From the NCBI GenBank assembly GCA_943788055.1, contig CALSOU010000004.1, forward strand, positions 124,001-188,000: 64,000 nt of DNA, read 5' to 3'. This stretch comes from an uncultured Saprospiraceae bacterium (GTDB taxonomy: Bacteria; Bacteroidota; Bacteroidia; Chitinophagales; Saprospiraceae). Position 1 is the first letter of the stretch. Every line of letters starts with the position of its first letter. Positions 1-8,899 of the stretch are shown piece after piece. The notes below the pieces were generated by a model. That model made no database searches. It saw only the letters and a list, made by a program, of their open reading frames with translations, and was not told the origin of the DNA. A program made the position numbers and the translations under genes.

Positions 1-828
1 GCTTACCATAGCAAGGACTTCCCCGGTAGCCGGCTCGATCGCCACAATACCACCTAGCTTATTACCAAATAGTTCTTCTCCATAAGATTGAAGGTCCAAA
101 TCGAGTGTGGACACAAGGTCTTTTCCTTTTTCAGGATCGACATTTAATTTCCCATTTTCAAGTTCACCGACTTGTCGACCCAAGTTGTTTTTTAGGAGAA
201 ATTCGACACCTTTTTCACCACGCAGATGTTTTTCATATGTCCTTTCCAATCCACTTACACCGATATAATCGCCAGGTGCATACCTGCTTTCCTCACGTTC
301 TACAACACTTTTTGAAACTTCGCTAATATAACCAAGAGCATGGGCTGCATTTTCATGAGGATATGCTCGCACATTTCGAAGTTCTGAGAAGAAGCCGGGA
401 AACTCAAATAGGTGTTCTTGAAATACAGCATATTGTTCTGGCGAGAGATTCGACATAAATGTAAAAGGCACAGATTTACTATATCTGGAACTTCGAAAGT
501 CTTTTTCGATACTCTTTAAGAATCTACTTTCATCTATCTGCAAAAGATCACAAAGCAATGTCGTATCCATTTCGGGATTGAGTTGCTTGTAGATAACCTT
601 GATATCGTAAGCTGGTTTATTAACGACAAGGAGTTTACCATCTCTATCGAAAATCAGTCCACGTGCAGGGTGCAATATGTTTTCACTTATTGTAGTGTTT
701 TGAGCTGCAGTCAAGTAATTCTTATTGAACAATTGGATTGTAGCTGCCTTGATAACTAGGATAGATGCCGCTGTAAATACTAGTATAAGTATATGTAGGT
801 GTCTTGTTCTATTTGCCGCTTCTTTCAT
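1..828 (-). CDS. mrdA: Penicillin-binding protein 2 (peptidoglycan transpeptidase), N-terminal part
   Basis: This reading frame enters from the window edge, so only about the first 275 residues are present and the catalytic SxxK serine lies outside. The visible part has a short cytoplasmic start (MKEAANRTRH), one membrane segment, then the class B PBP dimerisation region with the family signature RGLIFDRDG and the later ALGYISEVS and GVSGLERTYE motifs. PBP2 cross-links peptidoglycan in the elongasome together with RodA. The ATG at 828 overlaps the mreD stop by four bases (ATGA), the usual sign of translational coupling, which fixes the start. The order mreB-mreC-mreD-mrdA is the classical rod-shape operon. 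rodA would be expected next, outside the window. Confidence 0.93.
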   Translation of the reverse strand, partial: MKEAANRTRHLHILILVFTAASILVIKAATIQLFNKNYLTAAQNTTISENILHPARGLIFDRDGKLLVVNKPAYDIKVIYKQLNPEMDTTLLCDLLQIDESRFLKSIEKDFRSSRYSKSVPFTFMSNLSPEQYAVFQEHLFEFPGFFSELRNVRAYPHENAAHALGYISEVSKSVVEREESRYAPGDYIGVSGLERTYEKHLRGEKGVEFLLKNNLGRQVGELENGKLNVDPEKGKDLVSTLDLDLQSYGEELFGNKLGGIVAIEPATGEVLAMVS

Positions 829-1343
829 GTTCTAGATCTAAAGATAACTTGGTAAATAAGAATCAAACTCACAGATAGAATAAAACTAAATAATGTATTC
901 AGTACTATTCTTCCAAAATAGACAAAGGAAAATGCATCCATAGAAAAATATACGGCCAGAAATATCACCATACTAATGGAGAGGTAACTGATAAACCAGG
1001 AAAATTCCATATTCTCTAATCCACGAGTTTTAACGCTATACCCACCTCTTGGTTCTAAAATTTTTAAAATGTACGACCGCGCGTATGCTAGAAACACAGA
1101 AGCGGATGCATGTATACCAAGAGAGTCGTAGAAAACGTCAACCATTATACCCAATGCGAAAGCACTTAGTAAAACGTAGGGTTTTGGCATATCAACTGGT
1201 AAAAGTAGTATCGCTATAGGGTAGAAAAGTACATGGAAATATTGGAAGCTACCTTGATTAAGATTTATCCCCTTGCAAACCAGAACCTGAAACAACAGAA
1301 TCAGTATAAATCGAAGTATGTTTGATTGGATAAGCTTATTCAT
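825..1343 (-). CDS. mreD: Rod shape-determining protein MreD
   Basis: A 172-residue, very hydrophobic protein with about five predicted membrane segments (for example around residues 9-25, 40-75 and 110-170), typical of MreD, the integral membrane member of the elongasome that works with MreC. Sequence conservation is weak in this family, so the call rests on size, hydrophobicity and position between mreC and mrdA. The start overlaps the end of mreC by eight bases and the stop overlaps the mrdA start, so the three genes are surely translated from one message. Confidence 0.9.
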   Translation of the reverse strand: MNKLIQSNILRFILILLFQVLVCKGINLNQGSFQYFHVLFYPIAILLLPVDMPKPYVLLSAFALGIMVDVFYDSLGIHASASVFLAYARSYILKILEPRGGYSVKTRGLENMEFSWFISYLSISMVIFLAVYFSMDAFSFVYFGRIVLNTLFSFILSVSLILIYQVIFRSRT

Positions 1344-2154
1344 TTGCGCTCACTTTTTCGAATTCCTTGATTTTGTCAAAGATAATATTCTTAACTACAT
1401 AAACTTGCGCAAGACTCGATAGGTCAGCAAAGATGGAAACATCGATGTCAAAATATCCAGTTCGTGGGTTGTCGCTTACATTTTCAATCAGACCAATTTT
1501 TTGACCTTTAGGAAATACAGTGGAGTAGCCGCTAGTCACTACTGTGTCACCAATCACTACTGGGACATATTGTGGAATTGAATTGAGTTCAACAATAGCT
1601 GGATTTTTTCCTCTCCACGTCACATCGCCGAGTGTCCCAGTACGTTTTATCAATCCGCTGACTTTTGTACGAATATTGAGAATACTAAGAACGGTTGAAT
1701 AATTTTCAGAGGTATGGAGAACCACTCCTATAACTCCATCGCTTGAAATGACACCCATGCCTTTTTTAATACCTTGGTGCTCACCCTTGTTGAGAATGAT
1801 CTTATTGTTTAAACTCTGCGTAGAGTTGCTTACAATGAGAGCAGGAATAAACTCAAAGTTACTTGCAACAATACTGTCCTGCTGTCGTGCTTTAAAGTCT
1901 TTTGATAGTAAAGTGGATCGCAAAGCTGCGTTTTCCTCCGCTAGTTTTTCCATTTCATCCCGAAGACTTAGGAAGGATGTAAAATTGTTGTATTGCTCAT
2001 ATATTGATCCCGTAAGTATATTACTTGAATTTACCCAGATTTCGGATTGAGATTGATTATAGTTGACAATCAGGTACAAACACACAATTTCTAGTAGCAC
2101 AAATAGGAATGCGCTTCCGAACTTTATTAGTATCGTTAGAAAATTACGTATCAT
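1336..2154 (-). CDS. mreC: Rod shape-determining protein MreC
   Basis: A 272-residue protein with one N-terminal membrane anchor (about residues 8-30), a coiled-coil stretch (about 65-85, rich in E, K and L) and a periplasmic beta-rich domain containing the family pattern NKGEHQGIKKGMGVISSDGVIGVV. MreC scaffolds the elongasome by contacting PBP2 and MreD in the periplasm. It lies 68 bases downstream of mreB on the same strand and overlaps mreD. Length and domain order are normal for the family. Confidence 0.94.
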   Translation of the reverse strand: MIRNFLTILIKFGSAFLFVLLEIVCLYLIVNYNQSQSEIWVNSSNILTGSIYEQYNNFTSFLSLRDEMEKLAEENAALRSTLLSKDFKARQQDSIVASNFEFIPALIVSNSTQSLNNKIILNKGEHQGIKKGMGVISSDGVIGVVLHTSENYSTVLSILNIRTKVSGLIKRTGTLGDVTWRGKNPAIVELNSIPQYVPVVIGDTVVTSGYSTVFPKGQKIGLIENVSDNPRTGYFDIDVSIFADLSSLAQVYVVKNIIFDKIKEFEKVSANE

Positions 2155-2222
2155 CTCTTAAAAATGAACAAATCAGTAAGGTCACTTGATCATTGCATAG
2201 CATAAATAACGAAACATCCTTT

Positions 2223-3254
2223 TTAGATGCTTCTACGATCTATCAGGAATGAGTATTTCTTTGAATTCTTCAATGCAATTCCCGTACCTTTCACAACAGC
2301 TTTTAGCGGATCTTCAGCAACGTGAACTGAAAGTCTTGTTTTTGCTGAAATTCGCTTATCTAAACCACGAAGAAGTGCACCCCCTCCAGTCAAATATATT
2401 CCTCGTTTATAAATATCCGAAGCTAATTCTGGTGGAGTCTGCTCCAAAGCACGTAAAATAGCAGTTTCTATTTTTGCAATCGATTTATCAAGTGCAATTG
2501 CAGTTTCCTGATATGTAGTGAAGACTTGCTTTGGAATACCTGATATTAAGTCTCTTCCATTAACAGAAAGCTTATCAGGTGGATTATCAAGCTCTGGTAG
2601 GGCTGATCCTACAGCAATTTTGATTCTCTCAGCGGTTCTTTCACCAATCAGAATATTGTGATTCTTCTTCATGAATTCAACAATCTCATGCGTGAATTCA
2701 TCTCCTGCTGTTCTTATAGATTCATTTGTTACAATCCCCGATAAGGCAATAACTGCAATCTCCGTTGTTCCGCCACCTATATCAATTATCATGTTACCAA
2801 CTGGCTCTTCGACATCTAGTCCTATTCCCAAGGCCGCTGCCATCGGTTCATATATTAAGTATGTTTCCTTGCTATCAACATGATCTGCCGAATCAAAAAC
2901 AGCTCTTTTTTCAACTTCAGTAATTCCTGAAGGAATGCAAATCATCATTTTGAGATGCGTAAAAAACTTACGTTTATCTTCGATAAGACTTAGTAAACCT
3001 TGAATTAATGCTTCTGCGGCTTTGAAGTCGGCAATTACTCCATCTTTCAGGGGCCTAATTGTCTTGATATTTTCATGCGTTTTTTCGTGCATTTGCATAG
3101 CACGCTTTCCAACAGCAATTACTTCACCAGTCATTCGATCCATTGCAACTATTGATGGTTCATCAATAACAATTTGGTCATCTTGGATTATCAGCGTGTT
3201 TGCTGTTCCAAGATCAATCGCAAGCTCTTGTGTGAAAAAACTAAATAATCTCAT
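2223..3254 (-). CDS. mreB: Rod shape-determining protein MreB (bacterial actin)
   Basis: A 343-residue actin-like ATPase that forms membrane-bound filaments directing cell-wall synthesis. The phosphate-1 loop is visible near residue 15 (DLGTANTLI), the phosphate-2 region as IDIGGGTTEIAV (about 157-168) and the adenosine motif as GIYLTGGGALLRGLD (about 285-300). The N-terminal MRLFSFFTQ is amphipathic, as expected for the membrane-binding helix. It is the first gene of the operon; its promoter should lie in the region upstream of 3254, but I found no exact TAnnTTTG match there. Confidence 0.97.
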   Translation of the reverse strand: MRLFSFFTQELAIDLGTANTLIIQDDQIVIDEPSIVAMDRMTGEVIAVGKRAMQMHEKTHENIKTIRPLKDGVIADFKAAEALIQGLLSLIEDKRKFFTHLKMMICIPSGITEVEKRAVFDSADHVDSKETYLIYEPMAAALGIGLDVEEPVGNMIIDIGGGTTEIAVIALSGIVTNESIRTAGDEFTHEIVEFMKKNHNILIGERTAERIKIAVGSALPELDNPPDKLSVNGRDLISGIPKQVFTTYQETAIALDKSIAKIETAILRALEQTPPELASDIYKRGIYLTGGGALLRGLDKRISAKTRLSVHVAEDPLKAVVKGTGIALKNSKKYSFLIDRRSI

Positions 3255-3601
3255 TTGTATCCTTAATGGTTTAAGCGGAAAACAATTTCCACTTTTATGC
3301 TCAATGTACTTCTATTTTGGTTTGTAGTTGACTCGGTTGAAGAAGCTTTCTCAATGACTATTCGCCGCCCATAGTTTATTCAAATTGCAAAATCTGTAAT
3401 TTAGAGGAGCACAAGCCGCAATCATCACAATATCAGTACTTTTTTGCCGAGAAAGCTAACAAATTTCGACCAAAATAAAGACTGCAAAATAAACAAAAAC
3501 TAACAAGAAAACTGTATAACCTTTTAGGAAATAATGGTAACAGCAAATTATATCAGTGACTTAGATGTTTTTCATTGAGAACTATTAGTAGATTGAATCA
3601 C
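3255..3601. other. Intergenic region upstream of mreB
   Basis: About 350 bases without a gene I can support. It must carry the mreB promoter on the minus strand. Several AT-rich stretches resemble the Bacteroidota -7 box but none is exact with a correctly spaced TTG. Its far end abuts the terminator of the neighbouring lipoprotein gene. Confidence 0.5.
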
Positions 3602-3634
3602 AAAAAAGAGCCAGCTTTTATTGAAAGCTGGCTC
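3602..3634 (-). terminator. Rho-independent terminator of the 3671-4852 lipoprotein gene
   Basis: Perfect 11-bp inverted repeat (arms 3608-3618 and 3624-3634, GAGCCAGCTTT and its complement) with a 5-base loop. On the minus strand it is followed by six T. It lies 37 bases after the stop at 3671. Confidence 0.9.
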
Positions 3635-3670
3635 CGTATTTTTTGGAATCTTTGCTAGGATGAACTAAGT

Positions 3671-4852
3671 TTAGTAGATTGACTGTTCAATTTGACTTCT
3701 AAAAAACTCCTTCAGATTTTGAGCGGCATCCATGGTAATCATTAGATCTGATGGAAAAGCTAGTGGATAAGGTTTTATGTATTTTAAACGCTTATCTTGT
3801 AGAGCTCTTTTGTCGCCTCTGAATTGACAAGCAATGTCTTCAAATAATGCCTCTACATTGACCGGTTTAGTTCTAAATCTTTCTCCAGTTTTTGTGTCGT
3901 AGTAGTAGACATTACCTCTGACAAAAGCAGCTTTTGTCCGCACAATTTCTGTGACTTCTGCACTAATAGATGTGAATTTATCAACTTTGATATCATTACC
4001 ACTAGTGTCTTTCATTACATTGCCGTTATCGTCTAAGACATAGTTGAAGCCATCTTTGATCTCTTTTGTATCTACATAATTATGTATAACTTCTCGCTCA
4101 GGTGAAATCTCTATGTTTCTGATTTCCAAGATTGCTTTGACATCGATTGGATGATTTCCTGCATCTTCGACGTAGTATTCCACCCACTGTGAATTAAGAT
4201 CTCTGACATGTATGTCTAGAACTTCTCGTTCAAAAGCATAAGGTATTATTACAGAAGCTTGGTTTTCTAAATCGACTAAGACTCTTGTTTTTCCATGGTA
4301 ACTTGCCTCGTCAGCCAACTCCTCGGAGTCTTTGTAGTTGGTGAAATAATTTCCTGTGGACCGGAAGTAGTTATATGCATCTCTAGCCGCGTCTTTATCT
4401 CCATTTTTACCTTTTACTAAAAGAGTTTTACCACGATTGTAAACATATTCAGCAGCCTTATCAGCAGATTCAGCCAACAATTTTTCTACACGAATAAATG
4501 AAAAATTGGCTTTATAGCCGTCTTTACTAACTAGGGGTATCAATGGATACAGAGCTTCTTGGCGGGCGTCAATATCTGCATAAATTTCAAAAATTTCTTG
4601 CCAAGTGGCTTCGTCTCCTGAAGCCATTAGACGTTTAACATTACGCATATCTCGCTCATTGATCTTAAAGAAAGCTGTCTCTAGAGCTTTAACATGCTTT
4701 GTTTTCTTTTTCTCCTTACCTTGGAGTTTTTTAGTTGCTAAAATAAGCGCAGCTTGATAATCTCCCCGTTCAACTAATTTATTAATTGAAGTACATGATG
4801 TTACTGCGATAAGCAAGACTAGAATTAAAGTTAGATTTTTCATAAGCAACAA
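3671..4852 (-). CDS. Putative lipoprotein of unknown function
   Basis: A 393-residue protein I do not recognise as a named family. The N-terminus is a lipoprotein signal peptide with the lipobox AVTSC near residue 20. The first residues MLLMKN offer two starts; the second Met (three residues in) is equally likely. The first half is helical and charged, with repeat-like segments (about 25-180) reminiscent of TPR arrays. The second half is beta-rich and contains NVYYYDTKTGERF. It stands alone with its own terminator. Its role is probably envelope-related, but I can infer no reaction. Confidence 0.8.
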   Translation of the reverse strand: MLLMKNLTLILVLLIAVTSCTSINKLVERGDYQAALILATKKLQGKEKKKTKHVKALETAFFKINERDMRNVKRLMASGDEATWQEIFEIYADIDARQEALYPLIPLVSKDGYKANFSFIRVEKLLAESADKAAEYVYNRGKTLLVKGKNGDKDAARDAYNYFRSTGNYFTNYKDSEELADEASYHGKTRVLVDLENQASVIIPYAFEREVLDIHVRDLNSQWVEYYVEDAGNHPIDVKAILEIRNIEISPEREVIHNYVDTKEIKDGFNYVLDDNGNVMKDTSGNDIKVDKFTSISAEVTEIVRTKAAFVRGNVYYYDTKTGERFRTKPVNVEALFEDIACQFRGDKRALQDKRLKYIKPYPLAFPSDLMITMDAAQNLKEFFRSQIEQSIY

Positions 4853-5203
4853 TTTAGGGGTTATTCATTTACCTTACTGACGATGTTGATAGTTTACTGT
4901 TACGAGTTTAAGATTTAATTAACGAAGCATAAGCAATACTTTAAGTAATTATGGTGTCTACGCTTCAATTTCCAAGAATAAAAATAGTGAAAAGATATGG
5001 GCTGTAGGCCCAAAAATGTTTACCGATAATGATTAGCTTGTCTGTTTTTGGTGAATATTTATGTTGTTCTCAATAAATCCAATGAATGTATATATTTGAG
5101 TTATTAATATTTTGGTTAAGTGGCTCATTATTGAGAGATTATTGTTAAAAATGTCTCAAATTGCGTAACGTAGCCACAGACTTCAAAACAAATAAACGAA
5201 CTT
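4853..5203. other. Divergent intergenic region with possible fabG promoter
   Basis: About 350 bases between the divergent lipoprotein gene and fabG. A perfect TAnnTTTG box (TATATTTG, 5091-5098) faces fabG, but the nearest upstream TTG (5064-5066) is 24 bases away, longer than the usual 17-23. I see nothing else recognisable. Confidence 0.4.
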
Positions 5204-5950
5204 ATGGGATTGTTAGAGAATATGGTGGCCATTATCACAGGAGGGTCAAGAGGGATCGGTAAAGCTATGGTATATGCTTTTGTTGAAGCAGGTGCTCAAG
5301 TTGCTTTTACATATAGATCATCCGCAGAAGAAGCTATCGCAATTCAAGATGATTTGAATACTTCAGGGCAGATGGTGAAAGCTTATCAGTCAGATGCCTC
5401 TTTGTATGATGATGCAGGTACTTTTGTTAAACAAGTAATGGAAGATTTTGGTAAGATAGATATCCTCGTCAATAATGCGGGTATAACAAAAGACACGCTT
5501 TTATTGAGAATGAATGAAGATCAATGGGATCAGGTTATTAATGTAAACCTTAAATCGGTTTTCAACTTGAGTAAGCATGTCATGCGTCCTATGCTGAAAG
5601 CTCGTTCAGGCTCAATTATTCATATTTCGTCAGTCGTTGGAGTTTTTGGAAATGCAGGGCAAGCTAACTATGCTGCTAGTAAAGCAGGTGTTATTGGTTT
5701 TAGTAAATCACTTGCAAAAGAAATCGGCTCTAGAGGAATTCGCTCTAATGTAATAGCACCAGGTTTTATTGAAACTGATATGACACATGTTTTAGATGAA
5801 GCTACCAAGGAGACCTTTTTGAAAGGAATCCCATTGAATAAACTTGGTAGCGGTCAAGACGTTTCTGACGCTGCGATCTACCTAGGATCCGATATGTCAA
5901 CATATGTAACTGGACAAGTACTTAGTGTCTGTGGAGGACTAAATATGTAA
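5204..5950 (+). CDS. fabG: 3-oxoacyl-[acyl-carrier-protein] reductase FabG
   Basis: A 248-residue short-chain dehydrogenase/reductase that reduces 3-oxoacyl-ACP with NADPH in fatty acid elongation. The cofactor motif TGGSRGIG is at about residues 12-19, NNAG at about 89-92, the catalytic Ser in ISSVVG (about 142) and the YAASK signature at about 155-159, so the Asn-Ser-Tyr-Lys tetrad is complete. The C-terminus GQVLSVCGGLNM is typical of FabG. The first ATG gives the normal length. The metalloprotease gene begins only nine bases downstream, so they may share a message, but no functional link is apparent. Confidence 0.95.
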   Translation: MGLLENMVAIITGGSRGIGKAMVYAFVEAGAQVAFTYRSSAEEAIAIQDDLNTSGQMVKAYQSDASLYDDAGTFVKQVMEDFGKIDILVNNAGITKDTLLLRMNEDQWDQVINVNLKSVFNLSKHVMRPMLKARSGSIIHISSVVGVFGNAGQANYAASKAGVIGFSKSLAKEIGSRGIRSNVIAPGFIETDMTHVLDEATKETFLKGIPLNKLGSGQDVSDAAIYLGSDMSTYVTGQVLSVCGGLNM

Positions 5951-5959
5951 AGTGAATAG

Positions 5960-7264
5960 ATGACTGATTTTGGAAGTTCTTCTCAAGCAATATCGAAGAA
6001 ACTATCACTTCTTTTGGGTTTGACCCTCATATTGTTAGCCTGTAAAACAAAGCTAGAGGTTATACAACTAGGTTCCGGTAGTGAGAGGATTGTTCCTTTT
6101 AAGTCTCCTTATAAATTAAGCTCTAGCGGCAACGGACATATACTGAAAAGGTCTTTCACCAGTTCATGTTTGGATGTAGATCAATATCATCATGATAATA
6201 AAAAGCCTTACCTGAATCGTATGAAAACGATCAGAGTAAATATGCATTTTGTGAATAGCCTTGATAGTGCAAATAACTTTAATGCTGATAAAGGAATCCA
6301 GTTTGCGAAGGACTTCATTTACCAGGCAAATCGAAAACTAAGAGACAATAAGCAGATGAATTTACCTGAGGGTAATTCCACACCAATTCATCCAATTTCC
6401 TACAGGTATCAATTGACATCAGCAAAATCTGACCCTAGAGTTGAAGGGGTTTATTTTCACTACGTAGAGGATCCATTCTTTAGAAACTTTGGTCGATTCA
6501 AGAATAATTATGACAAAAAGTTAATTAATGAGTACGCTGTAAATCCTGATAGCGTATTGAATATTTTTTATATGGTCCATCCTCCTGACAGTGTACAAAG
6601 TAAAACATATCGAGCAAAACCAGCTGGAATTGCTCTTGGAAATAGCGTTAAACTTGGAGTGAATGGCTTGAAAGATGCTAAGCCATGGACATATACTGGA
6701 TTGCTTAATCATGAAATAGGGCATGTTCTAGGACTATCCCATACTTGGAAGGGAGGAGATGGTTGCGATGATACTCCAAATCACTCAAATTGTTGGAATA
6801 GTGGTCCAGTACCCTGCGATGGAATTATTTCTAATAATGTAATGGATTACAATAGCTTGCAGACTGCATTTACACCTTGCCAAATAGCCAAAACAAATCG
6901 TACCTTGGGCAATAGTAAGAGTTCAAAAAGAAAATTATTAAAGGAAGATTGGTGCGAACACGAGGCTGCTGAGGACATAGTCATACTTGATACGGTCACG
7001 TGGAACAGGCATGTTGATTTTAAAGGAAATATCACAATTGAAAAAAATGGCGTGTTAATTGTAGGTTGTTCAGTAAGTATGGCTGAAAATAGTCGAATTC
7101 ATGTAAAGGCAGGAGGACACTTAGTATTATCGAGAGCGACTCTATTTAACGATTGTGACTTTGAGTGGAATGGTATTACTGTCGAATCATACAGAAAAGA
7201 TGTTGGACTTGTATCCTATATCGATACTTTCTATATCGAAAATGTTGTTGTTATTGCTGATTAA
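5960..7264 (+). CDS. M43 (pappalysin-like) zinc metalloprotease lipoprotein with C-terminal beta-helix-like segment
   Basis: A 434-residue protein with a lipoprotein-type signal (ILLACK, Cys at about 28). The zinc-binding site HEIGHVLGLSHTW begins near residue 251. The downstream CDDTPNH and NNVMDYNS...FTPCQ elements match the M43 metzincin pattern, in which the Met of MDY forms the Met-turn. The last 80 residues are beta-rich with regularly spaced Gly/Val (ITIEKNGVLIVG...GGHLVLS), like the start of a right-handed beta-helix seen in secreted Bacteroidota proteins, but no T9SS sorting domain follows. It probably acts outside the cell or on the outer membrane as a protease. The start 9 bp after fabG is the first Met before the signal peptide. 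Confidence 0.82.
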   Translation: MTDFGSSSQAISKKLSLLLGLTLILLACKTKLEVIQLGSGSERIVPFKSPYKLSSSGNGHILKRSFTSSCLDVDQYHHDNKKPYLNRMKTIRVNMHFVNSLDSANNFNADKGIQFAKDFIYQANRKLRDNKQMNLPEGNSTPIHPISYRYQLTSAKSDPRVEGVYFHYVEDPFFRNFGRFKNNYDKKLINEYAVNPDSVLNIFYMVHPPDSVQSKTYRAKPAGIALGNSVKLGVNGLKDAKPWTYTGLLNHEIGHVLGLSHTWKGGDGCDDTPNHSNCWNSGPVPCDGIISNNVMDYNSLQTAFTPCQIAKTNRTLGNSKSSKRKLLKEDWCEHEAAEDIVILDTVTWNRHVDFKGNITIEKNGVLIVGCSVSMAENSRIHVKAGGHLVLSRATLFNDCDFEWNGITVESYRKDVGLVSYIDTFYIENVVVIAD

Positions 7265-7445
7265 GAGGGTGAATTCAAATCGATTACAAGTGTTAAAAAA
7301 TAATATTATAATTTTTTATATATTTTGAAACAAAATCGAGCATTGCATCGTTTTAAATTTGTGAAATAGATGAAGATCTATAATAATTTTAAAAATATAT
7401 TTATATTTGTCTTGTGCAAAGATAAATTCTAAGTAATTAAAAAGT

Positions 7446-7461
7446 TGGCACGATTAATGCA
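7446..7461 (+). promoter_or_regulatory. Candidate sigma-54 (-24/-12) promoter
   Basis: TGGCACG-ATTA-ATGCA matches 11 of the 12 fixed positions of the RpoN consensus TGGCACG-N4-TTGCW. The invariant GG (7447-7448) and GC (7459-7460) are separated by exactly ten bases. Transcription would start near 7472 and run into the terminator at 7581-7613. Whether this organism has RpoN is not visible here. Confidence 0.55.
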
Positions 7462-7471
7462 ACATGTATAA

Positions 7472-7613
7472 TAATAGCGGTGATGAACTCTATTGTTTTT
7501 AGTTCTTATAATCCGATACAAATAAATTGGTCTTATACCAAAAAGATGTAGTTTTCTTATTTTGAGACCTTAGTCGAAAGAGCCTGAATTTGCGTGCAAA
7601 TTTGGGCTTTTTT
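7472..7613 (+). ncRNA. Possible small RNA between a sigma-54-like promoter and a terminator
   Basis: About 140 bases bounded by the sigma-54-like site and a strong intrinsic terminator, with no credible coding sequence (the only ATG frame, at 7464, gives 12 residues). An internal hairpin is visible (TTGGT-CTTAT-ACCAA). Alternatively the terminator simply ends the metalloprotease message 317 bases after its stop. I recognise no known RNA family. Confidence 0.35.
7581..7613 (+). terminator. Rho-independent terminator
   Basis: A 12-bp stem (7581-7592 with 7597-7608, two G-U pairs) with a CGTG tetraloop, followed by a T-run. It ends either the fabG-metalloprotease message or a small RNA. Confidence 0.85.
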
Positions 7614-7671
7614 ATGCCCTGATGCCAACTATCTAGGTTAGTCCTTGTTCTATTGACAAAAACAACAAGAT

Positions 7672-7839
7672 ATGTTCGGTTTATTTAAGAAAGATCCCAA
7701 GAAAAAGTTAGAAGACAAATACAAAGCTCTCATGGAAGAGTCCTATCGTTTATCAACAACAAACAGAGCTGCAAGCGATGAGAAGCGAGCAGAGGCAGAG
7801 GAGGTACTAAAAGAGTTGAATAAATTGGATGAAGCTTAA
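7672..7839 (+). CDS. Small Lacal_2735-like protein
   Basis: A 55-residue protein beginning MFGLFKKDPKKKLEDKYKAL and ending in a charged helix (EEVLKELNKLDEA). The N-terminal MFGLFKKDPKKKLE motif and overall size match the small Lacal_2735 family of Bacteroidota, whose function is unknown. The whole protein is predicted to be an amphipathic, lysine-rich helix. It has its own region between the terminator at 7613 and the convergent pseudogene, so it is probably monocistronic. Confidence 0.75.
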   Translation: MFGLFKKDPKKKLEDKYKALMEESYRLSTTNRAASDEKRAEAEEVLKELNKLDEA

Positions 7840-7917
7840 TACCTCCTTCAAATTTTTATGTACTTGTCTAGTATCAGAGAAAGTAGCTATTTGCATGTGA
7901 GGTGAATTACCTTAAAG

Positions 7918-8775
7918 CTAGTACTGACCAAGGTCGACAGATTCCTGCTTCTTTTTGATTGATTCGACAATCATCGTAGTAACGTCGTCCTTGTTCTTTT
8001 TATCCCTAGTAATTATCTTTAGAGCATTCGCACGACTGTTAATTTCCGTGTTCTTATTCTCAACGTTCAATAGTCTGATAATTGCTGAACTTCGGATGTC
8101 GTTTGTCAAAAAGTCTTCCGTTATCCATACGGCTATATTCGAGTCGTCAGTATCTATAACATACTCATAACACTTATATCCTGCAATCATTTCCGACTTA
8201 CCTGTTTTTTTGATTGCCGGTGGATTTGAGTCATCTGTTTCTACATCAATTTGATGATTCATTTTTTCAATGAATTTAGTCATGTTCATTTGAATTAGAC
8301 TCCCATTGATAATGGTATAAGTATCCCCTGTTTCGTAGTCAACAATGACAAACATATCTTCTACACTCGTTCCTGAATATACACCTTCTTCAGGAACTAA
8401 AACATCAAAATTATTTGATTCTTTGCCATTCTAAATATTAAGTTTCATTTTGTAATCAAACGTAAAAGTTCGATCTACTTCTGCATTCGAATTTCCAAAA
8501 ATACTACCAAGATCAAAGGCGGGATTTGAGCTTGTTGCACTAGTGTCAATACCTTGTTGCTTTTGATACTGCTCGAGACTATCGGTACTAGTTGACTTTC
8601 CTGTGAATATCCGCTCTATGATTCACTCTACCATTTTTTCAGAGATTTTGTTAACCTCTTTATCTATAGCTTGATCAATACTACGAGTAAGTCTATCTAA
8701 AATTTAAGCCTCAAGGCTAACCTGAAGGGTGGTAATTAGCGGACAAGCAAAAAGTAGTCGTTTAAGTGATTTCAT
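7918..8775 (-). pseudogene. DUF4412-type secreted protein gene inactivated by three in-frame stops
   Basis: A single frame runs from the ATG at 8775 to the TAG at 7918 (286 codons) without any frameshift. It is interrupted by a TAA at 8704-8706 (codon 24), a TGA at 8623-8625 (codon 51) and a TAG at 8431-8433 (codon 115). The start is a signal peptide (MKSLKRLLFACPLITT...). The middle has FTFDYKMKLNI and the downstream part GYKCYEYVIDTDDSNIAVWITED, which together resemble DUF4412 proteins, periplasmic or outer-membrane-associated proteins of Bacteroidota. An ATG at 8355 leaves a 145-codon open remnant that would lack the export signal. Nonsense mutations in an otherwise preserved frame point to recent loss. 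Confidence 0.85.
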
Positions 8776-8899
8776 AATATCTTAATTAGGAAAAGTAAGA
8801 TACAGGGTAGTATTGATTTTTGCAAAAGGAATCAGTCGCATTCAGCTTCTGAATGATTATTTCACTTTTATGATTGAGTGATTGGATTACATCAGTAGA

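Noticed and set aside
4999-5011. GGGC-TGTAG-GCCC hairpin followed by A-run
   Set aside because: The stem is only four base pairs and neither strand has a correctly placed gene end for a terminator.
7918-8775. Stop-codon reassignment or programmed read-through in the DUF4412 and T9SS genes
   Set aside because: All three stop codons terminate normal-length genes throughout the window, so a genetic-code change is excluded; read-through of three different stops in one gene is implausible.
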